Below are positions 47,046 to 58,988 of a stretch of 64,000 nucleotides of DNA, piece after piece. The DNA is taken from contig CM067360.1 in NCBI GenBank assembly GCA_034401795.1, forward strand, positions 123,843,401 through 123,907,400, given 5' to 3'. A model generated the notes under the pieces. That model worked only from the letters and a program-made list of their open reading frames with translations, searched no databases and was not told the DNA's origin. Source of the stretch: Chaetoderma sp. LZ-2023a. Taxonomy: Eukaryota; Mollusca; Caudofoveata; Chaetodermatida; Chaetodermatidae. Position 1 is the first letter of the stretch, and each line of letters starts with the position of its first letter. Made by a program: the position numbers and the translations under genes.

Positions 47046-47122
47046 GTTTTTTCAAATGCGAAAATCAGCGAAATCCAATATATTCACCAGAGAAGCATTT
47101 TGAAAATATCTATTTCTGTTGA

Positions 47123-47356
47123 TTAACCCGTTAACAATCAAATTTGTGCAAGAAAATTTCAATTACATCATAGAAAATTAAATGTCCATTTGCAGACCAA
47201 GAGAAGACTGGGTTTTTTTTGTTTGTTTTTTAATTTGCGACTGAAATGACTGGCTCGGTTATCGAGCCAGTCATTTCAGTGAAAAATTTTAAAAAATAGT
47301 CTTATCTTGGTCTGCAAATTAACATTTCTCAAGACCACTGGAGAAGCTAGGGTTAA
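47123..47356. repeat. family B foldback, complete
   Basis: TTAACCCGTTAACAATCAAAT end, centre TGACTGGCTCGGTTATCGAG, AGGGTTAAC end. The right end lies at the donor of the candidate exon 47358-47454. Confidence 0.9.
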
Positions 47357-47357
47357 C

Positions 47358-47454
47358 TCTATGTAGTTTTGGATGATTGACTCAAAACTGTTGGAAGGAT
47401 CCTTGATAACCTCCAGAAATTCGTCCCAGTGGGAAATTCGTATTGTCCGTCCAC
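47358..47454 (-). CDS. candidate upstream exon of the KSR-like gene
   Basis: Minus strand, acceptor CATATTTCATTCAG, weak donor AGA|GTTAAC. It encodes GRTIRISHWDEFLEVIKDP and SFESIIQNYI. It ends in phase 2, which is what the C1-like exon at 36965 needs; the join would give Asp. There is no family match to the known N-terminal parts of KSR, and one phase match has a one in three chance of being luck. Confidence 0.35.
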
Positions 47455-47539
47455 CTGAATGAAATATGGTTTCCATGTAATAACTTTAAATAGTTTTGAG
47501 CAATTAATTATAAACAGTGTACATTAACTGAGCATAGTA

Positions 47540-47556
47540 GGGGGGGGGGGGGGGGG
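47540..47556. repeat. G17 homopolymer
   Basis: Seventeen consecutive G. Confidence 0.95.
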
Positions 47557-47607
47557 TCTCAAGGGTAAAGTTATGCGGACATTCACACCATTGCAGTTCA
47601 ACAGAGG

Positions 47608-47805
47608 GATACATTTATAGCTATGCCCCGCCAATTTCTAACTAAACCCCACCGACTTTTTTCTGGCATTGGTATCAATTTGAAATCTGAATTCTCAGCA
47701 TTCGGTAAGTTGTTGAATATTTTGTAAGCAACAGCCCCAAGTCAAATTACATTCAAAATATTCAGTAGAACGTTTATTAAATTGTAAATTCACCAAAAGA
47801 CAGAC
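47608..47805 (+). repeat. family A element, left part
   Basis: TTTATAGCTATGCCCCGCC box, AGGTAAGTTGTTGAATATTT-type core with half of the hairpin deleted, TTTATTAAATTGTAAATTC. It is followed head-on by the next copy. Confidence 0.82.
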
Positions 47806-48165
47806 GATAGAAGGACCCGATCCGTCGCTCAAGTATATGACGTCATAATCAAAATGACGTGGCTCCGGTACGAAATTTGAAAGGTCGGTCACAAAGGTTG
47901 TGTCTTTGGACTCTACAATAGAATAAACATTTTGTTGAATATTTTGAAACAAATTTATTTAGGAGCTGCAGCTGCTGCCATAGGCAGCAACAACTCCCAG
48001 TCAAATTAGTTTCAAAATATTCAACGGCTTACTTGTATAATTACCTTGAAATTGGGATTCTGAGCATTCAGAGCTCAACGTATATACAACGATTCCAGCC
48101 CACGCTCAGAGTGGGTAGAGCTTAGCTGGAAATGGTCGGGCATAACTGGAAATAGATCCCTAGTC
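47806..48165 (-). repeat. family A foldback element
   Basis: AAGGACCCGATCCGTCGCTC end, one exact TGACGTCA, perfect hairpin CTGCTGCCATAGGCAGCA, GGAAATAGATCCCT end. Confidence 0.88.
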
Positions 48166-48295
48166 ACAGACTTTTCCAGTCTCGCGATGGAGACTCGTCA
48201 TTTCGATTGTGACGTCATCTAACAAGTGAACTATTTTAATTATTACGTCAGTTACTTAAGTGACAGAGTGTGTCCCTACATCCAGTACACACGAG

Positions 48296-49192
48296 GATGA
48301 ACATTTCCAGTTTTAGGTATGCGCAGCCCATCACTAGCTAAGCTCCACCCACACCTCTCGTGTTTAGATCGATTGATCGATGAACTCCTTGACTATCAAT
48401 TTCCAGAAACAATACAGGTAAGCTGTTGAAAATGTCGAAACTAATTGGACTGGGTGCTGTTGCTGCCTATGGCTGCCTATGACAATATGTTTATTAAATG
48501 GTAAAGCCATACAATTCGTACAATATGTCGGATTATTAACCGTTGAAGACGGACTAGATCGAGTCAGACATTGTCAAGTTCGACTCGCTAACTATAGTCA
48601 GTTTGCTGGTTTACTGATCACGCGCAGTTGATATGCCCAGTCGAACTTGATCGTAGTCGACTATAGTTCGTTGGTACCCGGTTCCCTATTGAATTACTAT
48701 TGCAGAAAATTTGGAGCCCGGTACCAGTCTCCATTAACCCTTTCTTGTCGTCTGTTTTGATGACCTACGAAAATGGGTTATTTTTGTCCGCTAAGACGTC
48801 AAAAAGCGTCCATATGGCATAATGTGGGAAGGAATATGGGCTTGGGAACATTGACATACAATGGGAAAGCATAATTTCATCAAACCTAAGTTATTCAGTG
48901 AAATATTTACACTTTTATATGCATATATCATGGCAAGCGATCTGTGCCCGCCATTTTGAAATTTACGCAAATATCGCACTAACCATCTGAACCGAGGTCG
49001 GGTGCTCGGTTGACAAAAGTTGACTAGCTAGTTAACTATTTGAAGTTCGACTGGTATTCTAGTTAGCTATAGCTAACTAGGGTTAGGCGTCGAACGTGAC
49101 TCATGCCGTAATGATTTTGATGTCGCCCAACACGTCACGTGGTTGATTCTGATGTCATCCGATGGATGAATAAAATGGAAAGATCTATTGTA
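48296..49192 (+). repeat. family A element interrupted by a ~530-bp insertion
   Basis: The left part (ATGAACATTTCCAGTTTTAG to GACTAGATCGAGTCA) is at 48296-48561 and the right part (GACTCATGCCGTAATG to AATGGAAAGATCTATTG) at 49094-49192. The interval 48562-49093 is foreign to family A and begins and ends with imperfectly inverted GTTCGAC..CTAACTATAG motifs. Confidence 0.8.
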
Positions 49193-49710
49193 CACAGGTA
49201 TGAATACTCCTTTTTAACTCAGACGATGCACTCACGCACATTTTCCTTTACTCCAAACTATCTATGCGGATATTGAAAATGACAGACGTTAGAATTTTTA
49301 ATCTCGCATCAAAGGAGTCGTAAATGTAGATACTTAGGAAATGATTAAACAAACTCGAGGCAAAGATCTTCTAAAAGAGATAATTAAAAGGAATCGTTAA
49401 GCGGAAAAAGGTATATATGGCACAGATAACCAGCCTCGTTGGCATCGCTTATAGCAACTTCACAACGACGACATCAACATCAATCGACAAGGAAAACGCT
49501 TACATTTCCTTTTAATGACATTTGGAAATGTGGCATGTATTTAGTCCACGACCGTTTGATAACGTGAAATAGACGCATCAATGGCATGGGTGTTTCCAAT
49601 AGCCTGATGCTGAGAAGTGTGACCAGGCAAACCAGAACTTGCTTAGGCGTATTTACACTTGAGTTCTGACCATTCATTTTGTTTCATTCATTTGCAACAA
49701 AATACCACAC

Positions 49711-49837
49711 AACATGACGCCTACATGCAACATGACGCCTACACGCAACATGACGCCTACACGCAACATGACGCCTACATGCAACATGACGCCTACACGC
49801 AACATGACGCCTACATGCAACATGACGCCTACACGCA
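49711..49837. repeat. 18-bp minisatellite, seven units
   Basis: CATGACGCCTACA(T/C)GCAA units, almost perfect, alternating T and C at one site. All frames through it are open because 18 is a multiple of three. Confidence 0.95.
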
Positions 49838-50038
49838 AAAACAGTAAAAGATCAACCAAAATTAAAAGAAAAAGTACAGATAACTCGCATATTTACCACG
49901 CCGCAGTCGCAGTAGTACGTCCACAGGAATAGATTCAGTGTAATTTAGAGATTGCCTTGATGTGAGACATTTAATTACAAAAACAAATATAGCTTACATA
50001 GTTGAAAATCTCAGTCACAATAATTGTGCGAGATTAAA

Positions 50039-50415
50039 ATGGACGTTTCCAGTTTATCCATCCATCATCTGACGTCATATGACATCATAATCAACTACGC
50101 GTCGTGTAGGATGACGTCATTATCAATTACAGCATGAATGACTCGATTTAGTCCGTCTTAAAAGCTTACTAGTCGGACACGCTGTGCGAATTGTATGCCA
50201 TAGGCAGCAACAGCACCCAGTCAAATTAGTTTCAAAATGCTGTCCAAATATTCAACAAGATGTATAATAAATAGAAAAGACATACAATTCGTACAACTGA
50301 CGAACATTTAAACGTTCCAGGCGGACTTAGCTACGTCATTGATTGCGACTCCAACCTACATGTGACGTAAATTGTTATGACGTCATATAGGCCTGTTTGA
50401 TCGACAGATTGGATT
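50039..50415. repeat. rearranged family A copy with two CRE arms
   Basis: The left half is a CRE arm in minus orientation (ATGGACGTTTCCAGTTTATC to GCGAATTGTATG). It joins ..CCATAGGCAGCAACAGCACC and then a CRE arm in plus orientation. The GC-box arm is absent. Three exact TGACGTCA octamers. Confidence 0.8.
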
Positions 50416-51284
50416 CTGACCAGTCTGCCGGGGGTTAATCAACATTGACCGCGCAAGGATAAATGAACCCAGCAATTAAATTTTAATAATAATTAAGCTC
50501 TTGCAGATTGGAGAATCTAAATTTAAGCTTGAGATGTCCGTATTTTAGAGTAAGTGGTCTAAATTACCCCCACCACAAAATTAGGTGCCATAATAAAACA
50601 ATGTGTACGGGTAACTAAGAATGAAGTGCTAGTCGAAAGCACGACTGTTGTCAAGCGGGTGGGCCATGTGTATGATTGCCTATCTTGAACTCGAACTTCG
50701 ACTTGTTAGCGAGCGTTGTTTATTATGGAAGTGTCTGGAGTTTAAACTGGTCGCTGGAATAACGAAGTTGATCATTCCACAGCTTAATTATATGAGCTTT
50801 CGATGTGTTGTTAAAGTGTTAGAGTATTAACGAGTTATTAAAGTGTCATTAATATGTAATCGCATAAAAATGTGATATTTGAATCTGGTTAAATGTGGTT
50901 TTGGGCCACCCAAGTGGTAAATATCTGGTAAATAAGAGTTTCGTAATTAGATTCCGTGAAAAGTGTTCATAAGTAACCCGAAGCTTACAGGGGATTTAAC
51001 CAGAGAGCACAAAGGACGCCAGACACGGTGCTTCCAAAGAAGTAAACGAGTAAGTGAACTCTATTCAACTACCTGCCAGACCGCTGATATGTGAACTGTT
51101 CTCGCGCATTCATCAAATTGTTAGAAGTAGCAAATTCCTGAATAAGGGACCCCTCGTGCGTCAATCAACTTCAATCAACCAGTGACTGTTAAAATCAATT
51201 ATAACCCATTATAACTGTCCTAACTGCCGTACATTAACTGTAACTGTAGCTATAAGTGGTCAAGTGGTCATCAAGACGGTAAAT

Positions 51285-52682
51285 ATGGGCAGTAACAATC
51301 GCAAAGGAAAGAAACGCAAGAAGAGCACACCACTAGCGCCCGGTGCAACTGGACTAGACAGCTGTTCAACTACCGAACATTCAACAACAGAGCAATCATT
51401 ACCAGATGCAATCTCCACAGCATTATGTCTTCTCGATGGCAATAGCCAAACAGTGCCCATTGGTACCTCATATGGGACCCCGTATGGAACCCCAACCAAG
51501 GAAGGCGTACATAGCATAGTGACAGTGGGTCGTGAAAATGACGTTTATCAGACCTATATAGGAAGCCCGAGACGTAAGGCCGCAAAGGGCACTCAGTATA
51601 ATTACAACGGGACGCCAGATCATAGCGATCGTATTCTATTGGATGGAAACGCTGAGCCGAATTTGAACACCGACCCGCAGATTATACAGAAGCTATACAC
51701 TATGCAAATGTGCCTGGAAAAAGTTGTGTCTCGTATAGATATACTCGAAGACCAAAAGCAACATTCCGAAGAACAAATAGTTATGCTAAATGAAAAAATC
51801 ACAAATGCAGAGAGATCAGCAACAGAGTCTAACGACATGTGCGATGAACTGATAATTGAAAAGGCCAATTTAGAACATAGTGTGACAGAACTGAAGACAC
51901 GTATAGAAATGCTAGAGAATGAACAAATGACACAAAAATCATACGCACAGGCCCAACCTAACCAGCAATTCATACAAGAATTACAAGCACGTACACAGAG
52001 TCTCGAAAGAGACTCCAGAGCTGTAAAGACACGCTAGTAGACTTGCAGTTCCGATCGATGCGGGGAAATCTAATTTTTAATGGCATACATGAAATTGAGA
52101 ACCCAACAAAACAACAGAACAAGTGCTAAGTGAATTCATGTATTACGAGTTAGGTATTACAGAAGAGGTAGCGCTGGACCGCGTTCATCGAATCGGGAGA
52201 CGACTTGCATACGATGATGCTCGACCGCGCGCAATTGTAGCGAAGTTTACCTACTTCAAAGACAAGGAGCAAGTGTTATATGTAGCATCGAGGACACTAC
52301 GTGGTAACAGATTTAGTGTTCGCGAGCAATTTCCACAGGAGATTGAAACCAAACGATGAGAGCTGTACCCAATAAGACAGGAAGCGGCGAGACGCGGACA
52401 AAGAACTGTTTTAACCAGAGACCGTCTCTATATAGATGACATACTCTATATACCAAACGTGGAGACAACACGTTGGCAAAGGCAAAACACTCCCAACCAC
52501 TTACACTTACCGCGGCAACAATCACCGCCACAGCAATGGAAACAGCAAGCAACAGTACCTTCAGTGCCACCGTCAAGGTCACTAACACCGCGACCACCAC
52601 CACCTCCACCACAGCAACAACAGAAACATCAATCGCAACAGCAAAGGCAACAGCTACCAGCACCGCCAGTGCCACCACCACC

Positions 52683-52729
<47 letters not shown>

Positions 52730-53004
52730 AAGATGAGTGGTACATAAATGCAGTGGACAGAAACCAAAATCAGACCCATTGGTGGGACAAACAAATATTA
52801 GGGGACAATCATCTAGTGAACGCAACTGCGCCCCAGAGTCAAGGTCACCTATCTGGATACGTTGATCGTTCACAACGGCCACCTGTTCCGCATCTAAGAA
52901 ATGGTGAACAGCACTTCAGATGGGGACGTCAAATACACGCTCCTGAACAGACGAGCGTACCCTACTACACCACGCAGCCAATGTGGGAAGCGTCGTTGCT
53001 CTAA
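51285..53004 (+). pseudogene. L1/CR1-like ORF1 (coiled coil + RNA-binding domain), decayed
   Basis: The first segment (ATG at 51285, basic MGSNNRKGKKRKKS start) ends at a TAG at 52035. It contains a heptad-rich coiled coil (SRIDILEDQKQHSEEQIVML and following). The frame then shifts: MRGNLIFNGIHEIENP, shift, VALDRVHRIGRRL and RAIVAKFTYFKDKEQV, with LRGNRFSVREQFPQEI. A TGA at about 52357 precedes ELYPIRQEAARRGQRTVL and DRLYIDDILY. This is the coiled-coil, RRM-like and C-terminal domain layout of LINE ORF1 proteins (nucleic-acid chaperones). The tail is Pro/Gln rich and expanded by CAN and ACG repeats to an Arg15 run. Two frameshifts and one stop: not functional. Confidence 0.82.
52650..52732. 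repeat. (ACG)n/(ACC)n within ORF1 tail
   Basis: Fifteen ACG-type units. In the ORF1 frame they encode Arg. Confidence 0.9.
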
Positions 53005-53082
53005 ACAAAGATTTCATGTCGCCCACACATATGTGATATAACGCTCAATTGTAACGCATTGCATAGTGACAGTGGCAGCGGC

Positions 53083-53110
53083 GGCGACAGCAGCAGCAGC
53101 GGCAGCGGTC

Positions 53111-53143
<33 letters not shown>

Positions 53144-53229
53144 TCATCGACGACGACGACGACGACGACGACAGCAGCGGCAGTGGCAGCAGCAGCAGAA
53201 ACAACAACAATAATAACAACAACAACAAT

Positions 53230-53272
<43 letters not shown>

Positions 53273-53285
53273 GCAGCAGCAGCAA
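53083..53285. repeat. (AGC)n-(AAC)n-(ACG)n compound array
   Basis: Blocks of CAG/GGC, AAC, GAC, AGC and again AAC, at the place where ORF2 would be expected to begin. Confidence 0.93.
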
Positions 53286-53507
53286 CCGTCATCGTACACA
53301 CGATTTTCATATAAATCACTACTCAGGTGACAAGGCTACAAATGTTCATACGAAACTTACCCCACCCGATTTGGGAAAGATTAGGTGATTCGGTATATCC
53401 GTGTGGATTCACTCCCGGATGAGTGAAACCACTCATTGGGATGTGAGTCCAGACGGATGTACAGGATCAACTTTCCCACGAGCGTTGGTGGTCGAGGACC
53501 CAGTTGC

Positions 53508-53620
53508 CTGCGTGCGTGCGTGCGTGCGAGCGTGCGTGCGTGCGTGCGTGCGTCCGTACGTACGTCCGTACGTACGTCCGTACGTCCGTGCGTCCGTGCG
53601 TGCGTGTGCATACGTGTGCG
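53508..53620. repeat. (TGCG)n-(TACG)n tetranucleotide array
   Basis: TGCG, then TACGTCCG, then TGCG again. CpG-dense. Confidence 0.93.
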
Positions 53621-53652
53621 TGGGTGAACAGTGACGGAGTCTGAACATTTTG

Positions 53653-53820
<168 letters not shown>

Positions 53821-54094
53821 TAAAATAATTATATGTTTATAATTTAATTTGTAAACTTACTGTTTATTGTTGTATTCGTATACTTCAAAAGAAGTTTATC
53901 GAAATAAAGAAATTGAATTGAATTGAAATATGCTAGATGCACCGTATACTGAATTTCAACTTCTATAAAGAGGAGAGAAACATGATTCCACAATTGTGAT
54001 GAAGTTTGTAATTTTGCCTGAATCATGACGAGAAATTCATATTTATTATGTCACGTAAAAACAGTGACTCCGAGGTCTGCAAGCCCGTACTAAG

Positions 54095-54290
54095 ATTCAA
54101 GATTCAAGATTATTTATTTCATGTTTGATATACAATATACAGACATTACAATTGGGCAGTCCATCAAAGGCAGAGCCTATGAGTCGATGGACCCCCTACA
54201 CACAAAACAAAACATTACAATTAATAAGGTGATAGTTAATTATACAGACAACTGTGAGTAAACACAGAACACAGGACGGCACAACATCTT
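54095..54290 (-). repeat. retrotransposon 3' end, minus orientation
   Basis: The minus strand ends AAATAAATAATCTTGAATC with three TTGAATC-type units. The adjacent CCATCGACTCATAGGCTCTG region is part of a short 3' UTR remnant. Confidence 0.6.
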
Positions 54291-54607
54291 TTTTTAAAAC
54301 CATATTGTCATGATTATTCTAGGCTTACGTGATTACATAATTAAATCGAAAATCGTGATTATGTTTTAAATCGTGAATTTATATTATTGAAAATTAAATG
54401 ATCGAATAATCGTGAAAATTTTCTATTGCATAAAATATTTCAAAACCTAACTTTCAATTACTTTTTAATGTGATCGGTAATAAAAAAAACCATGATATTT
54501 TGTTTAGTGTATGCATGCCCATTTGCATACTAAATTATGTAAGCGAGTGTACAGTTAATAGGCAGAACTTCTTCTCCCAGCAAGCAAACGTAAGCGATGA
54601 GCAGTAA

Positions 54608-55006
54608 TGGACCTTTCCATTTTTAGCTATGCCCCGCCCATCACTAGCTAAGCTCCACCCACACCTCGCCGTGTTTGGATTAATCGATCCCCGAATGCCC
54701 TAGCTATCAATTTCCTGAAAACTTTACACGGAAGCTGTTAAATATTTTGTAACTAATTAGACTGGGTTGCTGCCATAGGCAGCAACAGCGCCCAGTCAGA
54801 TTAGTTTCAAAATATTCAACAGAATATTTATTAAATAGTAAAAGCAAACAATTTGTACAACAGCCCATAGACCGTCATCAAATATGCGTTCGTGACGTAC
54901 TTATTGACGTCATTCATGACGTCATTTATTATGATGTCATTGTACACACTACGCAGTTCATTATGACGTAATATGATGGGTGGGTACTCTGGAATGGTGA
55001 ATTACG
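54608..55006 (+). repeat. family A foldback element, near complete
   Basis: AATGGACCTTTCC end, GCCCCGCCC, GATTAATCGATC, hairpin with a short left arm, TTTATTAAATAGTAAA, two exact TGACGTCA octamers about 13 bases apart, TCTGGAATGGTGAATTAC end. Confidence 0.9.
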
Positions 55007-55604
55007 CTCCACATACCCTGATAAGGTGGTCTTTCTGGGATGGCTTCTTTTCTGAGGCTCATCTTTTCTTCACCATCCACGATGAGCGGTGAATAATATG
55101 TAGACTCCTCAACGCTGGAGCCAGCCCGGAAATCCCAGATTATCAGTGTGATTAAATCCGGTGTCCAAGCTCATCTTAAATATCCATCTTGTTAATTATT
55201 CCTAGTGCTCACCCAACAATTTTCTCCCAGTCCAGTCCGCATGTGCACAGCGATATTTATGTCATCGCATTCCTCTGTGAGGAGCGTCTCAGTACATGTT
55301 TATAGACTACTATATTATACTAGTCCACAAACTACACCCAGTACTATGTAATAACCTGAAGCGACATAATTTACCTTAAATATTGTCTACATTTCTCTCT
55401 ATTGCTAACTGAATATATTGTATTGTTTGTTTGTTCTTGGCCACATCTATACGTGTGTGGCTATTCTGATTCTGATTCCGTCGCTGAAAGCAACTGGGAA
55501 GATCAGGATCTCCCCGGCATGGCAGGCGTTTATTACCAGCTACTTCATAGCCAAGTAATCGATGCCGGAGTTGCCGGTGATATAGCATAATAACGATGCG
55601 TGGC

Positions 55605-55735
55605 ATTAACCCGTTAACGTTCAAGCTGGACACAACGACTTTTAGAAAATTTACCATGGGAATGACTGACTCGATAACCGAGCTAGTCATTCCAGTGATA
55701 AATTTTCTAAAATAATCTACTAATGGTGACCAAAT
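55605..55735. repeat. family B foldback, short
   Basis: TTAACCCGTTAACGTTCAAGC end, GGGAATGACTGACTCGATAACCG centre with its inverse. Truncated after AATAATCTACTAATGG. Confidence 0.82.
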
Positions 55736-55926
55736 GAATACATTCTATGAGACAAGTGGAATTTTGTTCGAATAATTTGCGGGTCAAAGTCAGGATTAAA
55801 TAAGTTGTAGCATAGTGATACGGCACCTTGTCGAGGGATTCACGTATCGACATGAAGGTTTCAGGGTTCGCTGTCTGATAATATGTGGGATATTTGAAAA
55901 TACGCCATCGAACATATGATTTGCGT

Positions 55927-56178
55927 TTAACCCTTTTATGACTAATTTTGTCAAAAACATTTAAATATTTACGTATTGAATGTCCATTTGCAGGCCAAGA
56001 GAAGACTATTTTTTTAATATTTACCACTGGAATGACTGGCTCGGTTATCGAGCCAGTCATTCCAGTGGTACATTTTCAAAAAGAGTGTGCCAGTACTCTC
56101 TTAGGCTGCAAATGGGCATTCTTCAAGATCAATACAGAAGCCGGTTTAGGCCGGCATCGACGTGAAAAGGTTAAATAA
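55927..56178. repeat. family B foldback, complete
   Basis: GTTTAACCCTTTTATGACTAA end, GCAGGCCAAGAGAAGACTAT, perfect stem ACTGGAATGACTGGCTCGG, AAGCCGGTTTAGGCCGGC subterminal block, GTGAAAAGGTTAAA end. Confidence 0.93.
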
Positions 56179-56389
56179 CACTCATTCGACCAATCAGCTA
56201 TTCTTTACATAGATTAATTCGGTGGCGGGGAAAATTCTAACCCAAACTCTTCATTTATCACTGTTTTGTGATCTGGGTGTAAGTAAATATTGCTATTGGT
56301 ACTGCCAAACCAGTTTATAACAGCGATCGCTTTATGGCCAAGAAGACAACGTTTCTTTGACCTTTTGAACCCGAAAAACAGAACACCAC

Positions 56390-56560
56390 ACCCAAATCAT
56401 TTCCTATTTAATAAATAAATTTTTTAATATTTTCAAACTAATTTAACATGGCGTTGTCTGTTGCATATGCTAGCAACAGCTCCCTGTCAAATTGGTTTCA
56501 AAATATGCAACAGCTTGGCGGGTAAACTACCTTGAAATTAAGAGATTCCGGGGATTGCAG
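56390..56560 (-). repeat. family A core fragment
   Basis: TTAATATTTTCAAACTAATT and AAATTGGTTTCAAAATATGC around GTTGCATATGCTAGCAAC. Outer arms mostly lost. Confidence 0.75.
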
Positions 56561-56581
56561 TCCTCAAGAGGGTTTTTAGCC

Positions 56582-56800
56582 TTGTAACCCGCGAATTTGT
56601 TCTAGAAAATTTCAACTTTCTTATAGAAAACGTCCTTTTGCAGACCAAGAGAAACCGATTTTTTTCCCATTGGAATGACTGGTGACTCATTCCAGTCGTA
56701 AATTTTTAAAAATAGTCATCTCTTTGTTTGCAAATGGACATTTCACAAGACCACTGCAGAAGCCGTTTTTGGCTGATTTGCGTGTTAAATGGTTAAACAT
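56582..56800. repeat. family B foldback, centre shortened
   Basis: TAACCCGCGAATTTGTTC end, GCAGACCAAGAGAAACCGAT, short loop GACTGGTGACTCATTCCAG, GGACATTTCACAAGACCACTG, GTTAAATGGTTAAAC end. Confidence 0.85.
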
Positions 56801-56949
56801 ATTTTATTGTAACATCTGTACAATGGGATTGGGCACAAGTTCTAGCAACTTATTTTATCCCGCTCCCAAATAAATTATTATAGGGCAGCATTAAATTAAA
56901 CTTATATACACAATTTTTATTTATATTTACATAAATCAGAATGAGAGGG

Positions 56950-56996
56950 TCTCTCTCTCTCTCTCTCGCGAGAGCGAAATCAGAATGAGAGGGGGG

Positions 56997-57028
<32 letters not shown>

Positions 57029-57034
57029 TCTCTT

Positions 57035-57120
<86 letters not shown>

Positions 57121-57127
57121 GAGAGCA
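56950..57127. repeat. (CT)n/(GA)n inverted microsatellite
   Basis: CT runs up to about 57032, then TTGAAAGAGA and GA runs. The tract is self-complementary over about 60 bases each side. It includes CTCTCTCTCGCGAGAG. Confidence 0.92.
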
Positions 57128-57660
57128 ATAATGTTATCATACTCATCACAAGCGTGTCAGTATGATGTATAGCCAAACCTGCCTACACGGACCACAAACA
57201 CCCGCGGGTATAAGACGGCGAACCTCAAGCCGGGTGGTCACAAAACCACCCGGTCACAAATAATCACGATATTCTGTCCGCAAGGGCTATTTTCCACTTG
57301 AAATAAATTGCATTATGTGACCATATATGTTTAGGAGGTTCAAGTTGTTAAGACAACTGCTCATCACACCGCCTGTTTTAACTCCCTATCATCTGCTGGC
57401 GACATAATGCACTTTCTTTAGCGAGTCACTTAATTGTATTAAGTTTTGTTGTGATCCATTTTAGAATAAGTTAACCTTTATTCGCAAAATATTCATCGGG
57501 GCACTACCTGTAACGTGATTGTTATATGCCTATACATGAAGATCCTGACGAATACCCCTATAACATCTATTGTGCCCTAGATATATGCGGCGCTCAACAA
57601 GGTTGACTTAATTATGTCTCGCTAGATGCCATAGTTATATATGGCGGCACTCCCCGAGGA
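57128..57660. other. nothing recognised
   Basis: Mixed composition, no repeat or exon signal seen. Confidence 0.6.
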
Positions 57661-57665
57661 AACAC

Positions 57666-57902
57666 GTTAACCCTTTGACACTAAAATCCGCCAGAAACAG
57701 TTTCTGCATTGTTCTTGAGAAATCCAATTTTACAGGCCAATAGAGAACTATTTTTGAAAATTTACGAATGGAATGACTGGCTAGATAACAGAGCCAGTCA
57801 TTCCAGTGATAACTCTTCAAAAATGATCTTCTCTTGGTCTGCAAATGGACTTTTTCTAGGAGAAAATTGAAGATTTTTTGAATAAATTTAAGGGTTAAAT
57901 GA
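57666..57902. repeat. family B foldback, complete
   Basis: TTAACCCTTTGACACTAAAAT end, AATGACTGGCTAGATAACAGAG centre, CTTCTCTTGGTCTGCAAATG, TTTAAGGGTTAAATG end. Confidence 0.9.
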
Positions 57903-58000
57903 AGCAGACTTGATACTAGGTAAAGCTTTTAAGCAATTTGTCCCAGTAAAGTGCCTTTGGTGCGTATATCTGTGTGCCAATAACTAGGGGCAATGATACT

Positions 58001-58062
58001 CAACCCACCCACCCATCCACTCACCCATCCATCCACTCACCCATCCATCCACTCACCCATCT
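58001..58062. repeat. 16-bp CCATCCACTCACCCAT minisatellite
   Basis: About four units. Confidence 0.9.
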
Positions 58063-58339
58063 CGAGACACAGGAACCCATATATTATCCATAAATATTTA
58101 TAATTCCAACACGCTGTTCAATTCAGAGGGTTCAGTTACGTAAATTACCTTCTGACTCGCATGTTTCACCCTAGAACACTGATATTGCAGGTTCATATAT
58201 TGCAATCATTTTATCTGATAACTGGAGATCATTTTAAAAACAATGTTGTATTTTGTTGATGTCTAAATGTGAAGTTACACAAACGATACCGTCGGGCAAT
58301 CCCCGATGACAGTTGATAGCTGGAGGTCGTTGCATACGC

Positions 58340-58567
58340 TGTTTAACAGTTTAATGACGAAATATTTCCTTATTGAATGTCCATTTCCAGGATAAGGGAA
58401 GAATATTTTTTTGAAAATTTACCGCTGGAATGGCTGGCTCGGTTCCCGAGCCAGTCATTCCAGTGATACATTTTCGAAAATAGTCTTCTCTTGGCATGCA
58501 TATGGGCAATCATCAAGCCCACGGCAGAAGCCGGTTTTGGCCGGCTTCGTCATGAACGGGGTAAATG
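58340..58567. repeat. family B foldback, complete
   Basis: TTTAACAGTTTAATGACGAAA end, near-perfect stem GGAATGGCTGGCTCGGTTCCCG, AAGCCGGTTTTGGCCGGCTT block, ATGAACGGGGTAAAT end. Confidence 0.92.
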
Positions 58568-58988
58568 GCTGCTGATTCATCGACAATGGAAAATTGACGA
58601 TGTTATGATATTAAATTTTGTTATTCATAGCACACCATATTTCCGTTGCAAATTGAGTTGTTGTACACTTGTCATATGGCGGCAGACCTATCGAACATTC
58701 AAGCATAATACGATTAGGTTATTTGTAATTACTCTAGAACATAGAGGCCTATTGCCTACTTATTATACATTAGGCCTACTCAAATAAGTTTTCAGAATAC
58801 TCACAATAATATGTATTAAATTGCAAATTGTTTTTCGTATTTCTTCTACAAGATTATATCGGTTCATTATATGTACTAATCCCACGGCATATTTAAAAAA
58901 TAGACAATGACGCACGCGAGCGCTGGAAAAGACAAAAGCATGGGTAGACAGAATGTCCGGAATAAAGGGATACATTTTTAGCCATGCC

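Noticed and set aside
49480..49677. Minus-strand exon with a good donor (AAAT|GTAAGC) as a KSR upstream exon
   Set aside because: Its open frame ends in phase 0, which does not fit the candidate exon at 47454, and no motif is recognisable.
49659..49932. Tandem-repeat proteins (HDAYTQ and MTPTCN frames)
   Set aside because: An 18-base minisatellite leaves every frame open; no flanking coding signal.
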